A stretch of DNA of 64,000 bases from Pseudomonadota bacterium (GTDB lineage Bacteria; Pseudomonadota; Gammaproteobacteria; Xanthomonadales; Xanthomonadaceae), in NCBI GenBank assembly GCA_018242485.1, contig JAFEBV010000006.1:62001-126000 (forward strand), read 5' to 3'. The notes beneath the pieces are model-generated. The model saw nothing but the letters and a program-made list of their open reading frames with translations. It did no database searches and was not told the origin of the DNA. Every line of letters starts with the position of its first letter. Within the stretch, counting starts at the first letter, position 1. The position numbers were made by a program, and so were the translations under genes. Shown piece by piece: positions 11,587-19,361 of this stretch.

Positions 11587-12735
11587 TCACCGAGAAAGCA
11601 ATTCAACGTAGGCTTGGTAGCTGTAGCTGCGGTTCTTTTTCTGGCCGGTCATCTCGGTCACGATGCCTAGCTCTTCCAGCACCTTGACCGCCGCCGTTGC
11701 GGTGGGAAAACTGGTCTCCAGTTGCTGCCTCACACGCTCGATGGTGAAGCGCGGCATCATCGGCAGCATTTCGAACAGCCGGTAGCTGGCCGGGCCTGCC
11801 TTGGCAGATTGCAACAGGCGTCTGCGGTCAGTGGACACCAGACTGGCGACTTCGATGATGTTTTTTTCCGCATCGCCAGCAGCTATGGCAACACCTTCCA
11901 GAAAGAACGTCACCCAGGACTTCCAATCGCCATCTGTGCGGATGGTCGACAGGCGACGGTAGTATTCCGCCTGGTGTTGCTTCAGGTAGCCACTGAGATA
12001 CAGCAACGGTTCGGACAGCAATCCCCAATGCTCGAACAGAGCCGCGATCAGCAGGCGGCCAATGCGCCCGTTGCCATCGAGAAACGGGTGAATGGTTTCA
12101 AACTGCGCGTGGATGAGGGCCACCTTCACCATCGGCGGAAGATCCGTCGCCGTGGCGTGAATGAAGCGCTCCAGATCGACCAGCAGCGCGGACACGTGCT
12201 CCGGTGGCGGTGGCACGAAGGCCGCATTGCCGGGCCGTGTGCCGCCGATCCAGTTTTGTGAGCGGCGCAACTCGCCGGGTTGCTTTCCCGCACCGCGCAC
12301 CCCGTCCAGCAGGCGACGATGCGCCTCGCACAGCAGCCGCACGCTGATGGGCAGCCCATTGGGGTCACGCAGTTGCTCTTGCGTCCAGCGGAAGGCACGC
12401 AGGTAGCTGGCGACTTCCTCCACATCATCGGTGTTGTTGACTTTGAAGCCGGCTTCTTCGTCGAACAGGTCGGTCAGCGTGGCTTGCGTGCCTTCGATCT
12501 GCGAGGTGAGCAAGGCTTCCTTGCGGATGGCGCTGTACAAGAGCCAATCCACCGACGGCACCAAGCCAGACACGCCCGCCAAACGTGCAAGCGCCAGTTC
12601 TGCCTGCCGATTGAGCTCGGTGAACACCTCGGGTGACAGGGCCGGATCAGACGGCGGCAAGGCATGCGGCACGAATGCACGCACGGATTCGCCCAGCGTC
12701 GTGGAAACCGAATAGGTCCCGGTGGTACGTTTCAT
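11587..12735 (-). CDS. Fic family protein with N-terminal inhibitory motif
   Basis: This 382-residue protein has the complete Fic active-site motif HPFLDGNGRIGR at H216-R227, so AMPylation (or related nucleotidyl transfer) activity is plausible. T77-SQI-E81-G82 matches the (S/T)xxxE(G/N) inhibitory helix; here it precedes the core, which makes it class II by position. The C-terminal ~80 residues look like a winged helix (RFTIERVRQQLETSFPTA, VKVLEELGIVTEMTGQKKN), common in this Fic subgroup and suggesting autoregulation. Flanking DNA is AT-richer than the surroundings and neighbours are broken, consistent with an acquired gene. No partner antitoxin ORF is adjacent; inhibition is expected to be intramolecular. 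Confidence 0.92.
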   Translation of the reverse strand: MKRTTGTYSVSTTLGESVRAFVPHALPPSDPALSPEVFTELNRQAELALARLAGVSGLVPSVDWLLYSAIRKEALLTSQIEGTQATLTDLFDEEAGFKVNNTDDVEEVASYLRAFRWTQEQLRDPNGLPISVRLLCEAHRRLLDGVRGAGKQPGELRRSQNWIGGTRPGNAAFVPPPPEHVSALLVDLERFIHATATDLPPMVKVALIHAQFETIHPFLDGNGRIGRLLIAALFEHWGLLSEPLLYLSGYLKQHQAEYYRRLSTIRTDGDWKSWVTFFLEGVAIAAGDAEKNIIEVASLVSTDRRRLLQSAKAGPASYRLFEMLPMMPRFTIERVRQQLETSFPTATAAVKVLEELGIVTEMTGQKKNRSYSYQAYVELLSR

Positions 12736-12744
12736 TGAAAGTTG

Positions 12745-12783
12745 TCTTTAGTAGATCGCCTTCAAATTAAAACATTCTTTAGT
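12745..12783. promoter_or_regulatory. Candidate operator: two direct repeats upstream of fic
   Basis: The 8-mer TCTTTAGT (plus strand) occurs at 12745-12752 and 12776-12783, 31 bases apart, i.e. three helical turns on the same DNA face. It lies in an AT-rich stretch within 50 bases of the fic ATG. The Fic protein carries its own winged helix, so it could be the binding protein. This is inference from spacing and position only. Confidence 0.4.
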
Positions 12784-12850
12784 TAGATAGGCAACAATTA
12801 AAGCTGGCTTTCGCTCGATGCGGGGAGGGAGGCAACGGAGCCTGCTTGAC

Positions 12851-13209
12851 TCACGCATCCGGATGTGTCGCCAACCAGTGTTGCCCGCTGGCCGTCAGGC
12901 GGTAGCGCTGTTTGCTGCTTCGGGGCTTATCGGGCAGCGTCATTTCGATTAACGCTACGCCGAGCGCTGGCAGCAGGCAGGCTTTACGAAAATGCTCGTC
13001 ATTCTTGAGCGCCAGGCCTTCTTGTAGTTCTTGACGGGACATCTCCCCGATCAGCACCCGTAGCACGCGCTCAACTTCCGTGGTGACTTCCGTGATAGCT
13101 TGACTGAATCGCCCCGGGTTACGTCGCGCTTGAACTGGTGGCGGCTGTCTTCGCCGCGCGCGAGAATTTGCAGGAGTTCGGCTTCGGTCATGGGGCAATC
13201 AATCAACAT
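12851..13209 (-). pseudogene. Internally deleted AlbA_2/RecG-like ATP-binding regulator
   Basis: From the ATG at 13209 the frame reads MLIDCPMTEAELLQILARGE then DSRHQFKRDVT, the typical N-terminus of Schlafen-AlbA_2 'divergent AAA' proteins. In another frame the downstream end reads VTTEVERVLRVLIGEMSRQE and LALKNDEHFRKACLLPAL through to LTASGQHWL, the winged-helix C-terminus of the same family. The ~300 residues normally between them are missing and the two ends meet out of frame near 13110. The gene is therefore dead. The ATG overlaps the stop of the preceding broken gene, so the two once formed an operon. Confidence 0.7.
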
Positions 13210-13704
13210 GGTGTTGTCAACGCCGCGCCGAACTGCCTGAAACTCGGCACCTTGCCCAGCACGCCGAAGTTCGGCCGAAGCGAAGCGACGATCTGCGAAG
13301 CATGGGTTGCCGGCACATAGGGCTTCCCGTGTTGCTGGAAGAGGCTTTCCAGCCGCTTCTTCGGATTGGTTTGTGACTCGACGTTGGCCGTGTTGCTGAT
13401 TCGTACCGGATGCGCCGGACGCGAAAGCACCTGCGACAACGCAAGCCCGTCGGCCAGCAGCCAGGCTTCCAGTTCCGCCTTGATCGGCACCAGAAACACG
13501 CAGGGGTGAGTGGCAAACCCGTGCTGATCGAGTTACCTCGCCTGCGTGGCGTTTGTAGAGGTCAAACACGCGCTGGGCGGACTGCGCTGTACTTCCGTCG
13601 AGGAAGCGCAGCACCCGGCTCACCTCGGCGTACTTGGCAAGAAACTGCACGACGCCCTCCAGTTCCCCGACTTGGTTGACCCGCTCCAAGTAGGACGCGG
13701 ACAT
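13203..13704 (-). pseudogene. Frameshifted gene of unknown function
   Basis: Two frames form one coherent protein. From an ATG at 13704 comes MSASYLERVNQVGELEGVVQ, then FLAKYAEVSRVLRFLDGS and VFDLYKRHAGEV. After a +1 shift near 13530 it continues QHGFATHPCVFLVPIKAELE, AWLLADGLALSQVL, NPKKRLESLF, ending FGALGKVPSFRQF-like. The order 'ELEAWLLAD...NPKKRL...PSFRQF' resembles DUF4276-type proteins sometimes found in defence loci, but the N-terminal third is not recognisable and I would not assign it firmly. It ends inside the ATG of the AlbA_2 relic. Confidence 0.5.
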
Positions 13705-14407
13705 GATTTTGTCATCGCCCTTGTTCCGACTCTGGGAATCTCGGTTCAATCGCGGGAACACAATCAACATTGTCGGTGTGGACAAAGGCGCGGAGTACAT
13801 CAACCTGCTGCTCGCACATCCAGATCGGGAGGCATCCGTCTACGAGGTCGTTTGCGGCTATGCGCTGGGCGTCGCTGATGGGGCAAATTCCGTGCTGGGG
13901 CACGATGACATCGAAGATGGTTTTCAGGTGACAACCGGTGCGCCGCTGGGCGACGCAGGCGTTGTTATAGACAGGAAAGCCATCGAGCAGTACCGCGCCA
14001 AATATCAGTCGCTCGTCACAGAGAAGGCGGAAGCAGAGGAAGATGGCGATCACCAGCGTGTAGAAGATATTGAGGATGAGTTGGCCCAGATCGCCGATGA
14101 ACTCACAGCAGGTGTCGGCAAAGGCGGAAAGCTCCGCAAGGCAGGCGACAAGCGCAAAAACGTCCGTGACGCCTTCCGCAACGCCGTCAACCGGGCGATC
14201 AAGCAGATCGAGAAGTGGGACAAGCCGTTGGCCGAGCATCTGAAGGCCAGCATCAAGCACGGCAATGAGGTCGTCTATCGGCCCGGAATGCCTATCGCTT
14301 GGGATGTCCGCGCCATCGTCAACGAGCAGCCCCGTCCGAAGTCTGGTCGCCTGCGTGAAGGCGGTTTCCCTGACGAACAAGCCGCCGGAAACCCGCGCCA
14401 ATGCTAG
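13703..14407 (+). CDS. Protein of unknown function, probably 5'-truncated
   Basis: The frame is open from an ATG at 13703, which shares a CATG palindrome with the divergent minus-strand relic. The convincing part begins about residue 24: INIVGVDKGAEYINLLLAHP, then a charged helical pair (YRAKYQSLVTEKAEAEEDGD, RVEDIEDELAQIADEL), KNVRDAFRNAVNRAIKQIEK and LAEHLKASIKHGNEVVYRPG. This pattern resembles the helical C-terminal domain of some large bacterial winged-helix regulators. The missing upstream part and the broken neighbour suggest a deletion joined two gene fragments here. Function unknown. Confidence 0.5.
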   Translation: MILSSPLFRLWESRFNRGNTINIVGVDKGAEYINLLLAHPDREASVYEVVCGYALGVADGANSVLGHDDIEDGFQVTTGAPLGDAGVVIDRKAIEQYRAKYQSLVTEKAEAEEDGDHQRVEDIEDELAQIADELTAGVGKGGKLRKAGDKRKNVRDAFRNAVNRAIKQIEKWDKPLAEHLKASIKHGNEVVYRPGMPIAWDVRAIVNEQPRPKSGRLREGGFPDEQAAGNPRQC

Positions 14408-14530
14408 GGCGAGTGCGGCGGCGTCCGTCGCAGAAACAGAGAATGGGCGAGAACAGAGAACGCCAAACGGCCTGAAACGGGGGTGTCCGTGGTAGCTGCG
14501 TCCGTCGCAGCGTAGCCCGAACCCGCGCCA
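14390..14530. repeat. Short direct repeats between relic gene and tRNA-Ala
   Basis: Two pairs of direct repeats lie just downstream of the tRNA-Ala terminator: AACCCGCGCCA at 14390-14400 and 14520-14530, and GCGTCCGTCGCAG at 14421-14433 and 14498-14510. They could be remnants of repeated insertion or deletion next to the tRNA. The 14408-14548 stretch has no coding content. Confidence 0.45.
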
Positions 14531-14548
14531 GCACTGGGGAATCTGGGC

Positions 14549-14577
14549 GAAAAAAAACCAACCGAGAACGGTTGGTT
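14549..14577 (-). terminator. Rho-independent terminator of tRNA-Ala
   Basis: A 9-bp perfect stem (AACCAACCG / CGGTTGGTT, 14556-14564 with 14569-14577) and an AGAA loop are followed on the minus strand by a run of about eight T. It starts 10 bases after the tRNA 3' end. Confidence 0.9.
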
Positions 14578-14587
14578 TTTAAGTAAA

Positions 14588-14663
<76 letters not shown>

Positions 14664-14953
14664 ACATGTCCGGCGATGATCGCCCGGCAAGGGCGTGAAG
14701 GATAGCGGATCGTCGGTGCTCGGCGCTAGTACTGGCATCTCCCATGCTGGTTGATCGAACAAGCATGCGACATCGATGGGCCGCGCGAACTACAAGACCA
14801 GACTAGACGATGCGGTAGCCCCTGTACAACGATTGTTGCGCAACGCATCCGATTCGATGGTTGTCGATCGGCGCTGCACAATTGTCCGCTGCGCAGGGGC
14901 GCGGACGATCCGAGCGCACCACACGCTGTCGTGTTCGCGTTGAAACGGAGGGA

Positions 14954-15063
14954 GGCGACCCCGCCAGCGACACCCCGGCGCCCGAATCACTCGCTACCGT
15001 TGCTGCCTTCCGGCCCTGGCGGGGTTTGCGAGCTATCGTCGCGAGGGCGCCGGCGGGGCCACC
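14954..15063 (-). ncRNA. ffs: 4.5S signal recognition particle RNA
   Basis: On the minus strand the conserved Ffh-binding core GCCGGAAGGCAGCA lies in the apical hairpin. It is flanked by pairing arms (CTCGC...GCGAG, CCCGCC...GGCGGG) down to the terminal helix GGTGGCCCCGCC...GGCGGGGTCGCC. The ~110-nt length matches the bacterial small SRP RNA. It works with Ffh and FtsY in co-translational membrane targeting. Ends are approximate. It sits between tRNA-Ser and tRNA-Ala, all on the minus strand. The 290 bases on to tRNA-Ala (14664-14953) show no gene. Confidence 0.92.
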
Positions 15064-15109
15064 GTAGGGCGCATCTGCGAACTGTTGTAGCGACCGCGGT
15101 TCAGGCGGT

Positions 15110-15202
15110 TGGCGGAGAGAGCGGGATTCGAACCCGCGAAGCGGGTATAAGCCGCTTACACACTTTCCAGGCGTGCTCCTTCAACCACTCGGACATCTCT
15201 CC
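15110..15202 (-). tRNA. tRNA-Ser (anticodon GGA)
   Basis: A 93-nt class II tRNA with acceptor GGAGAGA/TCTCTCC, discriminator G, encoded CCA, anticodon loop CTGGAAA (GGA) and a long variable arm around ACCCGCTTCGCGGG. It is upstream of ffs in the same direction with only 46 bases between, so the two may be cotranscribed. A TAGAAT hexamer on the minus strand at 15243-15248 is a plausible -10. Confidence 0.97.
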
Positions 15203-15304
15203 GTTCGTTTCGGACACATCTCCGAAAGCGCCGCAGCCGCGTATTCTACCCGGCAACCTTGGCTTTCACCACTCCTGCGACGCTCACGTGTCACGGGATG
15301 GCGC

Positions 15305-15333
15305 TTGGCCGCCCGTTCGCGAGTTGGCACAAT
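15305..15333 (+). promoter_or_regulatory. Candidate sigma-70 promoter of dnaX
   Basis: TTGGCC (15305-15310) and CACAAT (15328-15333) are separated by 17 bases, and the CACAAT box ends 23 bases before the dnaX ATG. The -10 is a weak match but position and spacing are right. The implied 5' leader would be short, about 15-20 nt. Confidence 0.5.
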
Positions 15334-15356
15334 GACGACCCTGCACCGGATCGCGC

Positions 15357-17039
15357 ATGTCCTACCTCGTCCTCGCCCGCAAATGGCGCCCGCGGCGTTT
15401 CGCCGAACTCGTCGGGCAGGAACACGTCGTGCGCGCGCTGGTCAATGCGCTGGCCAGCGGGCGCGTGCACCACGCCTTCCTGTTCACCGGCACCCGCGGG
15501 GTGGGCAAGACCACCATCGCGCGGATCTTCGCCAAGAGCCTGAACTGCGAGCGCGGGCAGGGCGCCGAACCCTGCGGCGAATGCGCGACGTGCCTGGACA
15601 TCGACGCCGGGCGTTTCGTGGATCTGCTGGAGATCGACGCCGCGTCCAATACCGGCGTGGACGACGTGCGCGAGGTGATCGAGAACGCGCAGTACCTGCC
15701 GGCACGCGGGCGCGCCAAGGTGTACCTCATCGACGAGGTGCACATGCTGTCCAAGCCGGCGTTCAATGCGTTGCTCAAGACGCTGGAAGAGCCGCCGCCG
15801 CATGTGAAGTTCCTGCTCGCCACCACCGATCCGCAGAAGCTGCCGGTGACGGTGCTTTCGCGTTGCCTGCAATTCAATCTCAAGCGGCTGGACGAGGTGC
15901 AGATCCGCGGGCAGATGGAGAAGATCCTCGTCGCCGAAGGCTTGCCGAGCGAGGCGGGCGCGCTCGGCCTGCTCGCGCATGGCGCCGACGGCAGCCTGCG
16001 CGATGGACTGTCGCTGCTCGATCAAGCCATCGCCTATACCGCCGGCCAGCTCGACGAGGCCGGCGTGCGCACGATGCTCGGCACGGTCGATCGCGCGCGC
16101 GTGGGTGCGTTGTTGACCGCGCTGGTCGAAGCCGATGGGGCGGCATTGCTGGGCGAAGTGGACACGCTGGCCGGTTTTTCGCCGGATTACGGACAGGTGC
16201 TCGACGAGATCGCCGCCAGCCTGCACCGCATCCAGTTGCGCCAGCTCGTGCCGGGCGCGAGCGCGGACGACGGCGCCGATCGCGAAGTCGATGTGCCCGC
16301 GCTGGCCGCGCGGATCGCGCCGGAACTGGTGCAACTGTGGTACCAGATGGCGATATCCGGCCGTCGCGACTTGCCGCTGGCGCCCAATCCGCGCACCGGC
16401 TTCGAGATGAGCCTGCTGCGCATGCTCGCGTTCCGCCCAGCGGGTGCGCAGATCGCGGCGCAACCGGGTGGTGTCGGTGCACGCACGCCGGCCGCACCTG
16501 CGCAGGGCCGTGCGCCCAGCGCAGCAGCGACGCCGAAGGCCGATACCGTATCCGTGCCGCGCGTGGCCACGCCGGTGCGCGAGCCACCGCCGCCCGCACA
16601 AGCGGCCAGCGTGGAGATCGCCAGTGCGCCGGCGGTTCGCCTTGCGTTGCGCGATGCCGACGACTGGGTGGCGCTGGTCGCCGCATCCGGCGTGAAGGGC
16701 GTGGTGCGCGATCTGGCCGCGCATGCCAGTTTCGTTTCCTTCATCGGCGATGCGCTGACGCTGGCGCTGCCGGCGGGGATGGATCATCTGTGCGGCAAGG
16801 ACATGCTCGCCAAACTGGGTGCGGCGCTCGCCGGACCGCTGGGTGCGACGCCGCAGATCGTGATCGCAAGGGCCGATGCCGATGGCGACAATCTGCACGC
16901 ACGCAATGCGCGCGCGCGCGACGAGCGTCAGGCGCAGGCTGAGCGCGATTTCAAGGACAATCCGACGGTGCGGCGCTACATGCAGCAGTTCGGCGCCAAA
17001 CTGGTGCCCGATTCGATCCGCCCAGCCGATCCGGAGTGA
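15357..17039 (+). CDS. dnaX: DNA polymerase III subunit gamma/tau
   Basis: This clamp-loader ATPase is 560 residues long. It has Walker A GTRGVGKT (45-52), zinc cysteines C64, C73, C76 and C79, Walker B LIDEVHM (124-130), the SRC arginine finger (168-170), and a Pro/Ala-rich linker (about 375-425). A tau-like C-terminal domain follows ([20 protein letters not shown], ending with [14 protein letters not shown]). The C-terminal domain is shorter than in E. coli tau. I see no A-rich slippery heptamer with a downstream stem that would make a separate gamma by frameshifting. It heads dnaX-ybaB-recR, the usual order. Confidence 0.97.
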   Translation: MSYLVLARKWRPRRFAELVGQEHVVRALVNALASGRVHHAFLFTGTRGVGKTTIARIFAKSLNCERGQGAEPCGECATCLDIDAGRFVDLLEIDAASNTGVDDVREVIENAQYLPARGRAKVYLIDEVHMLSKPAFNALLKTLEEPPPHVKFLLATTDPQKLPVTVLSRCLQFNLKRLDEVQIRGQMEKILVAEGLPSEAGALGLLAHGADGSLRDGLSLLDQAIAYTAGQLDEAGVRTMLGTVDRARVGALLTALVEADGAALLGEVDTLAGFSPDYGQVLDEIAASLHRIQLRQLVPGASADDGADREVDVPALAARIAPELVQLWYQMAISGRRDLPLAPNPRTGFEMSLLRMLAFRPAGAQIAAQPGGVGARTPAAPAQGRAPSAAATPKADTVSVPRVATPVREPPPPAQAASVEIASAPAVRLALRDADDWVALVAASGVKGVVRDLAAHASFVSFIGDALTLALPAGMDHLCGKDMLAKLGAALAGPLGATPQIVIARADADGDNLHARNARARDERQAQAERDFKDNPTVRRYMQQFGAKLVPDSIRPADPE

Positions 17040-17142
17040 GCAAGCACAGCGTATCCAGAATGATTTTTCCAGTCAGGCGATACCCTCATGTGCGCAGAGG
17101 GTGCGGACCATCTCCGGTGCAATGATTGCGTTGCCGGATCGC

Positions 17143-17188
17143 CCCTCATCCGGCGCTTCGCGCCACCTTCTCCCGAAGGGAGAAGGGC
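17143..17188. repeat. REP-like palindrome
   Basis: Between dnaX and ybaB lies CCTCATCCGGCGCTTCGCGCC (hairpin GGCGCTTCGCGCC) followed by CCTTCTCCCGAAGGGAGAAGG, the same two-hairpin unit as at 7178-7217 and 48629-48730. It may attenuate or stabilise the dnaX-ybaB message. Confidence 0.65.
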
Positions 17189-17242
17189 AACCCAAATCGT
17201 TGCAAGACGAAACTCCACGAAACTTCAGAGGATTTCAGCACC

Positions 17243-17557
17243 ATGCGTGGAAACATCGCCCAGTTGATGCAGCAGGCGCAGCGCGTTCAAGACAATCTCA
17301 AGCGCGTGCAGGAGGAACTGGCCGCGCTCGAAGTCGCCGGCCAGTCTGGCGGCGGCAAGGTCGCGGTGACCCTCACCGGCAAGTTCGATTGCCGCCGCGT
17401 GCGCATCGATCCGTCGCTGCTGGACGATGCGGACATGCTCGAAGACCTGATCGCCGCCGCCATCAACGATGCGGTCGGCAAGGTCAATACCGAAACCGCG
17501 CGCCGCACTTCGGCGGCGACCGCCGGGCTGCCGTTGCCGCCGGGGCTGGGTTTCTGA
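17243..17557 (+). CDS. ybaB: YbaB/EbfC nucleoid-associated protein
   Basis: This 104-residue DNA-binding protein is the family's usual length. It opens [20 protein letters not shown] and [20 protein letters not shown], contains [20 protein letters not shown] and [17 protein letters not shown], and ends PLPPGLGF. It binds DNA as a dimer and is nearly always encoded between dnaX and recR, as here. AGAGGA lies upstream of the ATG. Its TGA stop overlaps the proposed CTG start of recR (CTGA). Confidence 0.95.
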   Translation: MRGNIAQLMQQAQRVQDNLKRVQEELAALEVAGQSGGGKVAVTLTGKFDCRRVRIDPSLLDDADMLEDLIAAAINDAVGKVNTETARRTSAATAGLPLPPGLGF

Positions 17558-18156
17558 GCGCCGCACCGCTGCTGGAACAGTTGATCGACGCCCTGCGCTG
17601 CCTGCCCGGGGTGGGTGCGAAGTCGGCGCAGCGCATGGCCTACCACTTGCTCGAACGCGACCGCGACGGCGGGCGCCGGCTCGCACGGCAACTGGGCGCG
17701 GCGATGGACGGCATCGTCCACTGCGCGCAATGCCGCGATTTCAGCGAGTCGGAACGGTGCCCGATCTGCGCCAGCGCCACCCGCGATGGCGCACTGCTGT
17801 GCGTGGTCGAATCGCCGGCCGACCGGCTGGCGATCGAGCAGGCGACCGGCTATCGCGGGTTGTACTTCGTCCTGCAGGGGCGGCTGTCGCCGTTGGATGG
17901 CATCGGCCCGCGCGAACTGGGGCTGGAGCAACTCGCAGCGCGGCTGGCCGATACCGGGGTGCAGGAGTTGATCATCGCCACCAATCCCACCGTGGAGGGC
18001 GAGGCGACCGCGCACTACCTCGCCCAACTCGCCCGCCAGCACAAGGTGCGCCCGAGCCGCATCGCCCACGGTGTTCCGCTGGGCGGCGAACTGGAATACA
18101 TTGACCGGGGAACCCTGTCCCACGCTTTCGGCAGCCGCAGCGAGGTCAACGACTGA
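17554..18156 (+). CDS. recR: Recombination mediator RecR, probable CTG start
   Basis: This 200-residue recombinational repair protein loads RecA with RecF and RecO. It shows the HhH segment [20 protein letters not shown], a zinc finger with C57, C60, C69 and C72, the Toprim-domain [20 protein letters not shown], and the conserved C-terminus [19 protein letters not shown]. Alignment to known RecR N-termini (MSS-LLEQLIEA) puts the start at CTG 17554. The frame has no ATG or GTG there; the first standard codon is TTG at 17581, which would delete nine residues of helix 1. CTG overlaps the ybaB stop, so coupling is likely. Confidence 0.93.
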   Translation: MSAAPLLEQLIDALRCLPGVGAKSAQRMAYHLLERDRDGGRRLARQLGAAMDGIVHCAQCRDFSESERCPICASATRDGALLCVVESPADRLAIEQATGYRGLYFVLQGRLSPLDGIGPRELGLEQLAARLADTGVQELIIATNPTVEGEATAHYLAQLARQHKVRPSRIAHGVPLGGELEYIDRGTLSHAFGSRSEVND

Positions 18157-18157
18157 C

Positions 18158-18388
18158 ATGACTGCACCTTCACCCGAAATCACCGCCGCATGGCGAGCCG
18201 GTCAGCCCGTCGCGGGCGTGACCTTCGCGCGCGAGGATCTGGTCACGATCCTGGCCGGCGAGCACACCGGCAATGTCGGCTCGCTGATCGCGCTGGCGCA
18301 AGTGGAACCGGAAGTGATTTACGAGGTGGAAATCGACACCAACTTCGTGGTGCCGGCCAAGCAATCCGAGATCGAGCGGGCGGACTGA
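18158..18388 (+). CDS. Small hypothetical protein (76 aa)
   Basis: The ATG begins one base after the recR stop and the gene ends five bases before the HIT gene, so it is part of the same operon. The product is acidic and compact, has no signal peptide or membrane segment, and contains GVTFAREDLVTILAGEHTGN, VGSLIALAQVEPEVIYEVEI and VPAKQSEIERAD. The EHTGNVGSLI and 'VYEVE.dtg.d..v..sdie' pattern resembles small proteins encoded near recR or maf in related genomes, sometimes with a KOW-like look. Function is unknown and I do not assign one. Confidence 0.75.
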   Translation: MTAPSPEITAAWRAGQPVAGVTFAREDLVTILAGEHTGNVGSLIALAQVEPEVIYEVEIDTNFVVPAKQSEIERAD

Positions 18389-18392
18389 GGCG

Positions 18393-18740
18393 ATGGCCGA
18401 CACGATCTTCGACAAGATCATCCGCCGCGAAATCCCCGCCGACTTCGTGTACGAGGATGCGGATCTGGTGGCCTTCCGCGACCTGCACCCGCAGGCGCCG
18501 GTGCATGTGTTGTTCGTGCCGCGCAAGCCCATCGCCACGCTCAACGATTTGACGCCGGAAGATGCCTTGCTTGTCGGCAAACTCGTGCTCGCCGCGACCG
18601 CGTATGCCAAACGCGAAGGCTTTGCCGAAGCCGGCTATCGCACCGTGTTCAACTGCAACCACGATGGCGGGCAGACGGTGTTCCACGTCCACCTGCACCT
18701 GCTCGGCGGCGGCCCGCTGCGCGGCGGTTTCGGTCAATGA
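18393..18740 (+). CDS. hinT: HIT family purine nucleoside phosphoramidase (HinT-like)
   Basis: This 115-residue protein has the histidine triad H98-V-H100-L-H102-L near the C-terminus and the conserved FDKIIRREIPADFVYEDAD and HVLFVPRKPIATLNDL segments. Members hydrolyse AMP-lysine and other nucleoside phosphoramidates as dimers. It is the last gene of the dnaX-ybaB-recR-ORF-hinT run; the next gene is convergent, 67 bases away. Confidence 0.93.
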   Translation: MADTIFDKIIRREIPADFVYEDADLVAFRDLHPQAPVHVLFVPRKPIATLNDLTPEDALLVGKLVLAATAYAKREGFAEAGYRTVFNCNHDGGQTVFHVHLHLLGGGPLRGGFGQ

Positions 18741-18807
18741 CCGCGCCGCTCCAACCGCGCCGTGCTGCAACGCCTGCACGGCGGCTGCGGTTCATGACCA
18801 CGCCGCA

Positions 18808-19335
18808 TTACCACCACCACGGGCCCCACGGATACGGCGCGTAGAACGGATCGTAGGCGTACATCACGCGCCGGCGCTCGGTCTTCGGCCACAGGTAGAT
18901 CACGTCGGCGGCGACCTTCGGCTGGCGATAATCGTATTCGCCCACGCGGCGGGTCTCGTAGCCGGCGACGTGGCCGGTCACGGTCACACTGCGACCGATC
19001 TTGAACACCTGCGGTTCGTAGAAGCCGGCGCGGCAGGCGAGGAAGCGGCCCTGGGTGCGATCGCGGCCGAGCATCGGCCGGGTTTCGTCGTTCAGCGGAC
19101 GGCCGACGAGCTGGAAGCAGGTTTCGGTTGCGCCGGATTCCACCGCGGCGATGGTGCCGCCCCAGCGCACGGCCTGCCCGGTGGCGTCCTGCGCGGCATT
19201 CGGCGCGATGCCGGCGAACTGTCCCTGCAAGGGCTTGGGAACGCTGGCGCAACCGACGACGGCCAGTGCCAGTGTGAGAGTGGCGCACTTTGCGAGGGCG
19301 GGATGACGGTGACGGAAGGATGGACTGTATGACAT
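18808..19335 (-). CDS. Slp-family outer-membrane lipoprotein
   Basis: This 175-residue precursor starts at ATG 19335, preceded by AGGGAG at good distance. A signal peptide leads to the lipobox VVGC (Cys29). The mature part has FAGIAPNAAQ, VRWGGTIAAVES, ETCFQLVGRPLND, RFLACRAGFYEPQVFKIGR, SVTVTGHVAGYETRRVG and YRQPKVAADVIYLWP, the pattern of Slp lipoproteins (stationary-phase-inducible in E. coli). The tail is unusually Tyr/Trp/Pro-rich (DPFYAPYPWGPWWW). It lies downstream of and in the same direction as the transglutaminase gene, 26 bases away, so it may be in that operon. Confidence 0.85.
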   Translation of the reverse strand: MSYSPSFRHRHPALAKCATLTLALAVVGCASVPKPLQGQFAGIAPNAAQDATGQAVRWGGTIAAVESGATETCFQLVGRPLNDETRPMLGRDRTQGRFLACRAGFYEPQVFKIGRSVTVTGHVAGYETRRVGEYDYRQPKVAADVIYLWPKTERRRVMYAYDPFYAPYPWGPWWW

Positions 19336-19361
19336 GACGCGCTCCCTCAGGCGTGGCGGGT

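Noticed and set aside
16400-17039. Programmed frameshift producing a short gamma form of DnaX
   Set aside because: No A AAA AAG-like slippery heptamer or nearby stem-loop is present in the 3' half of the gene.
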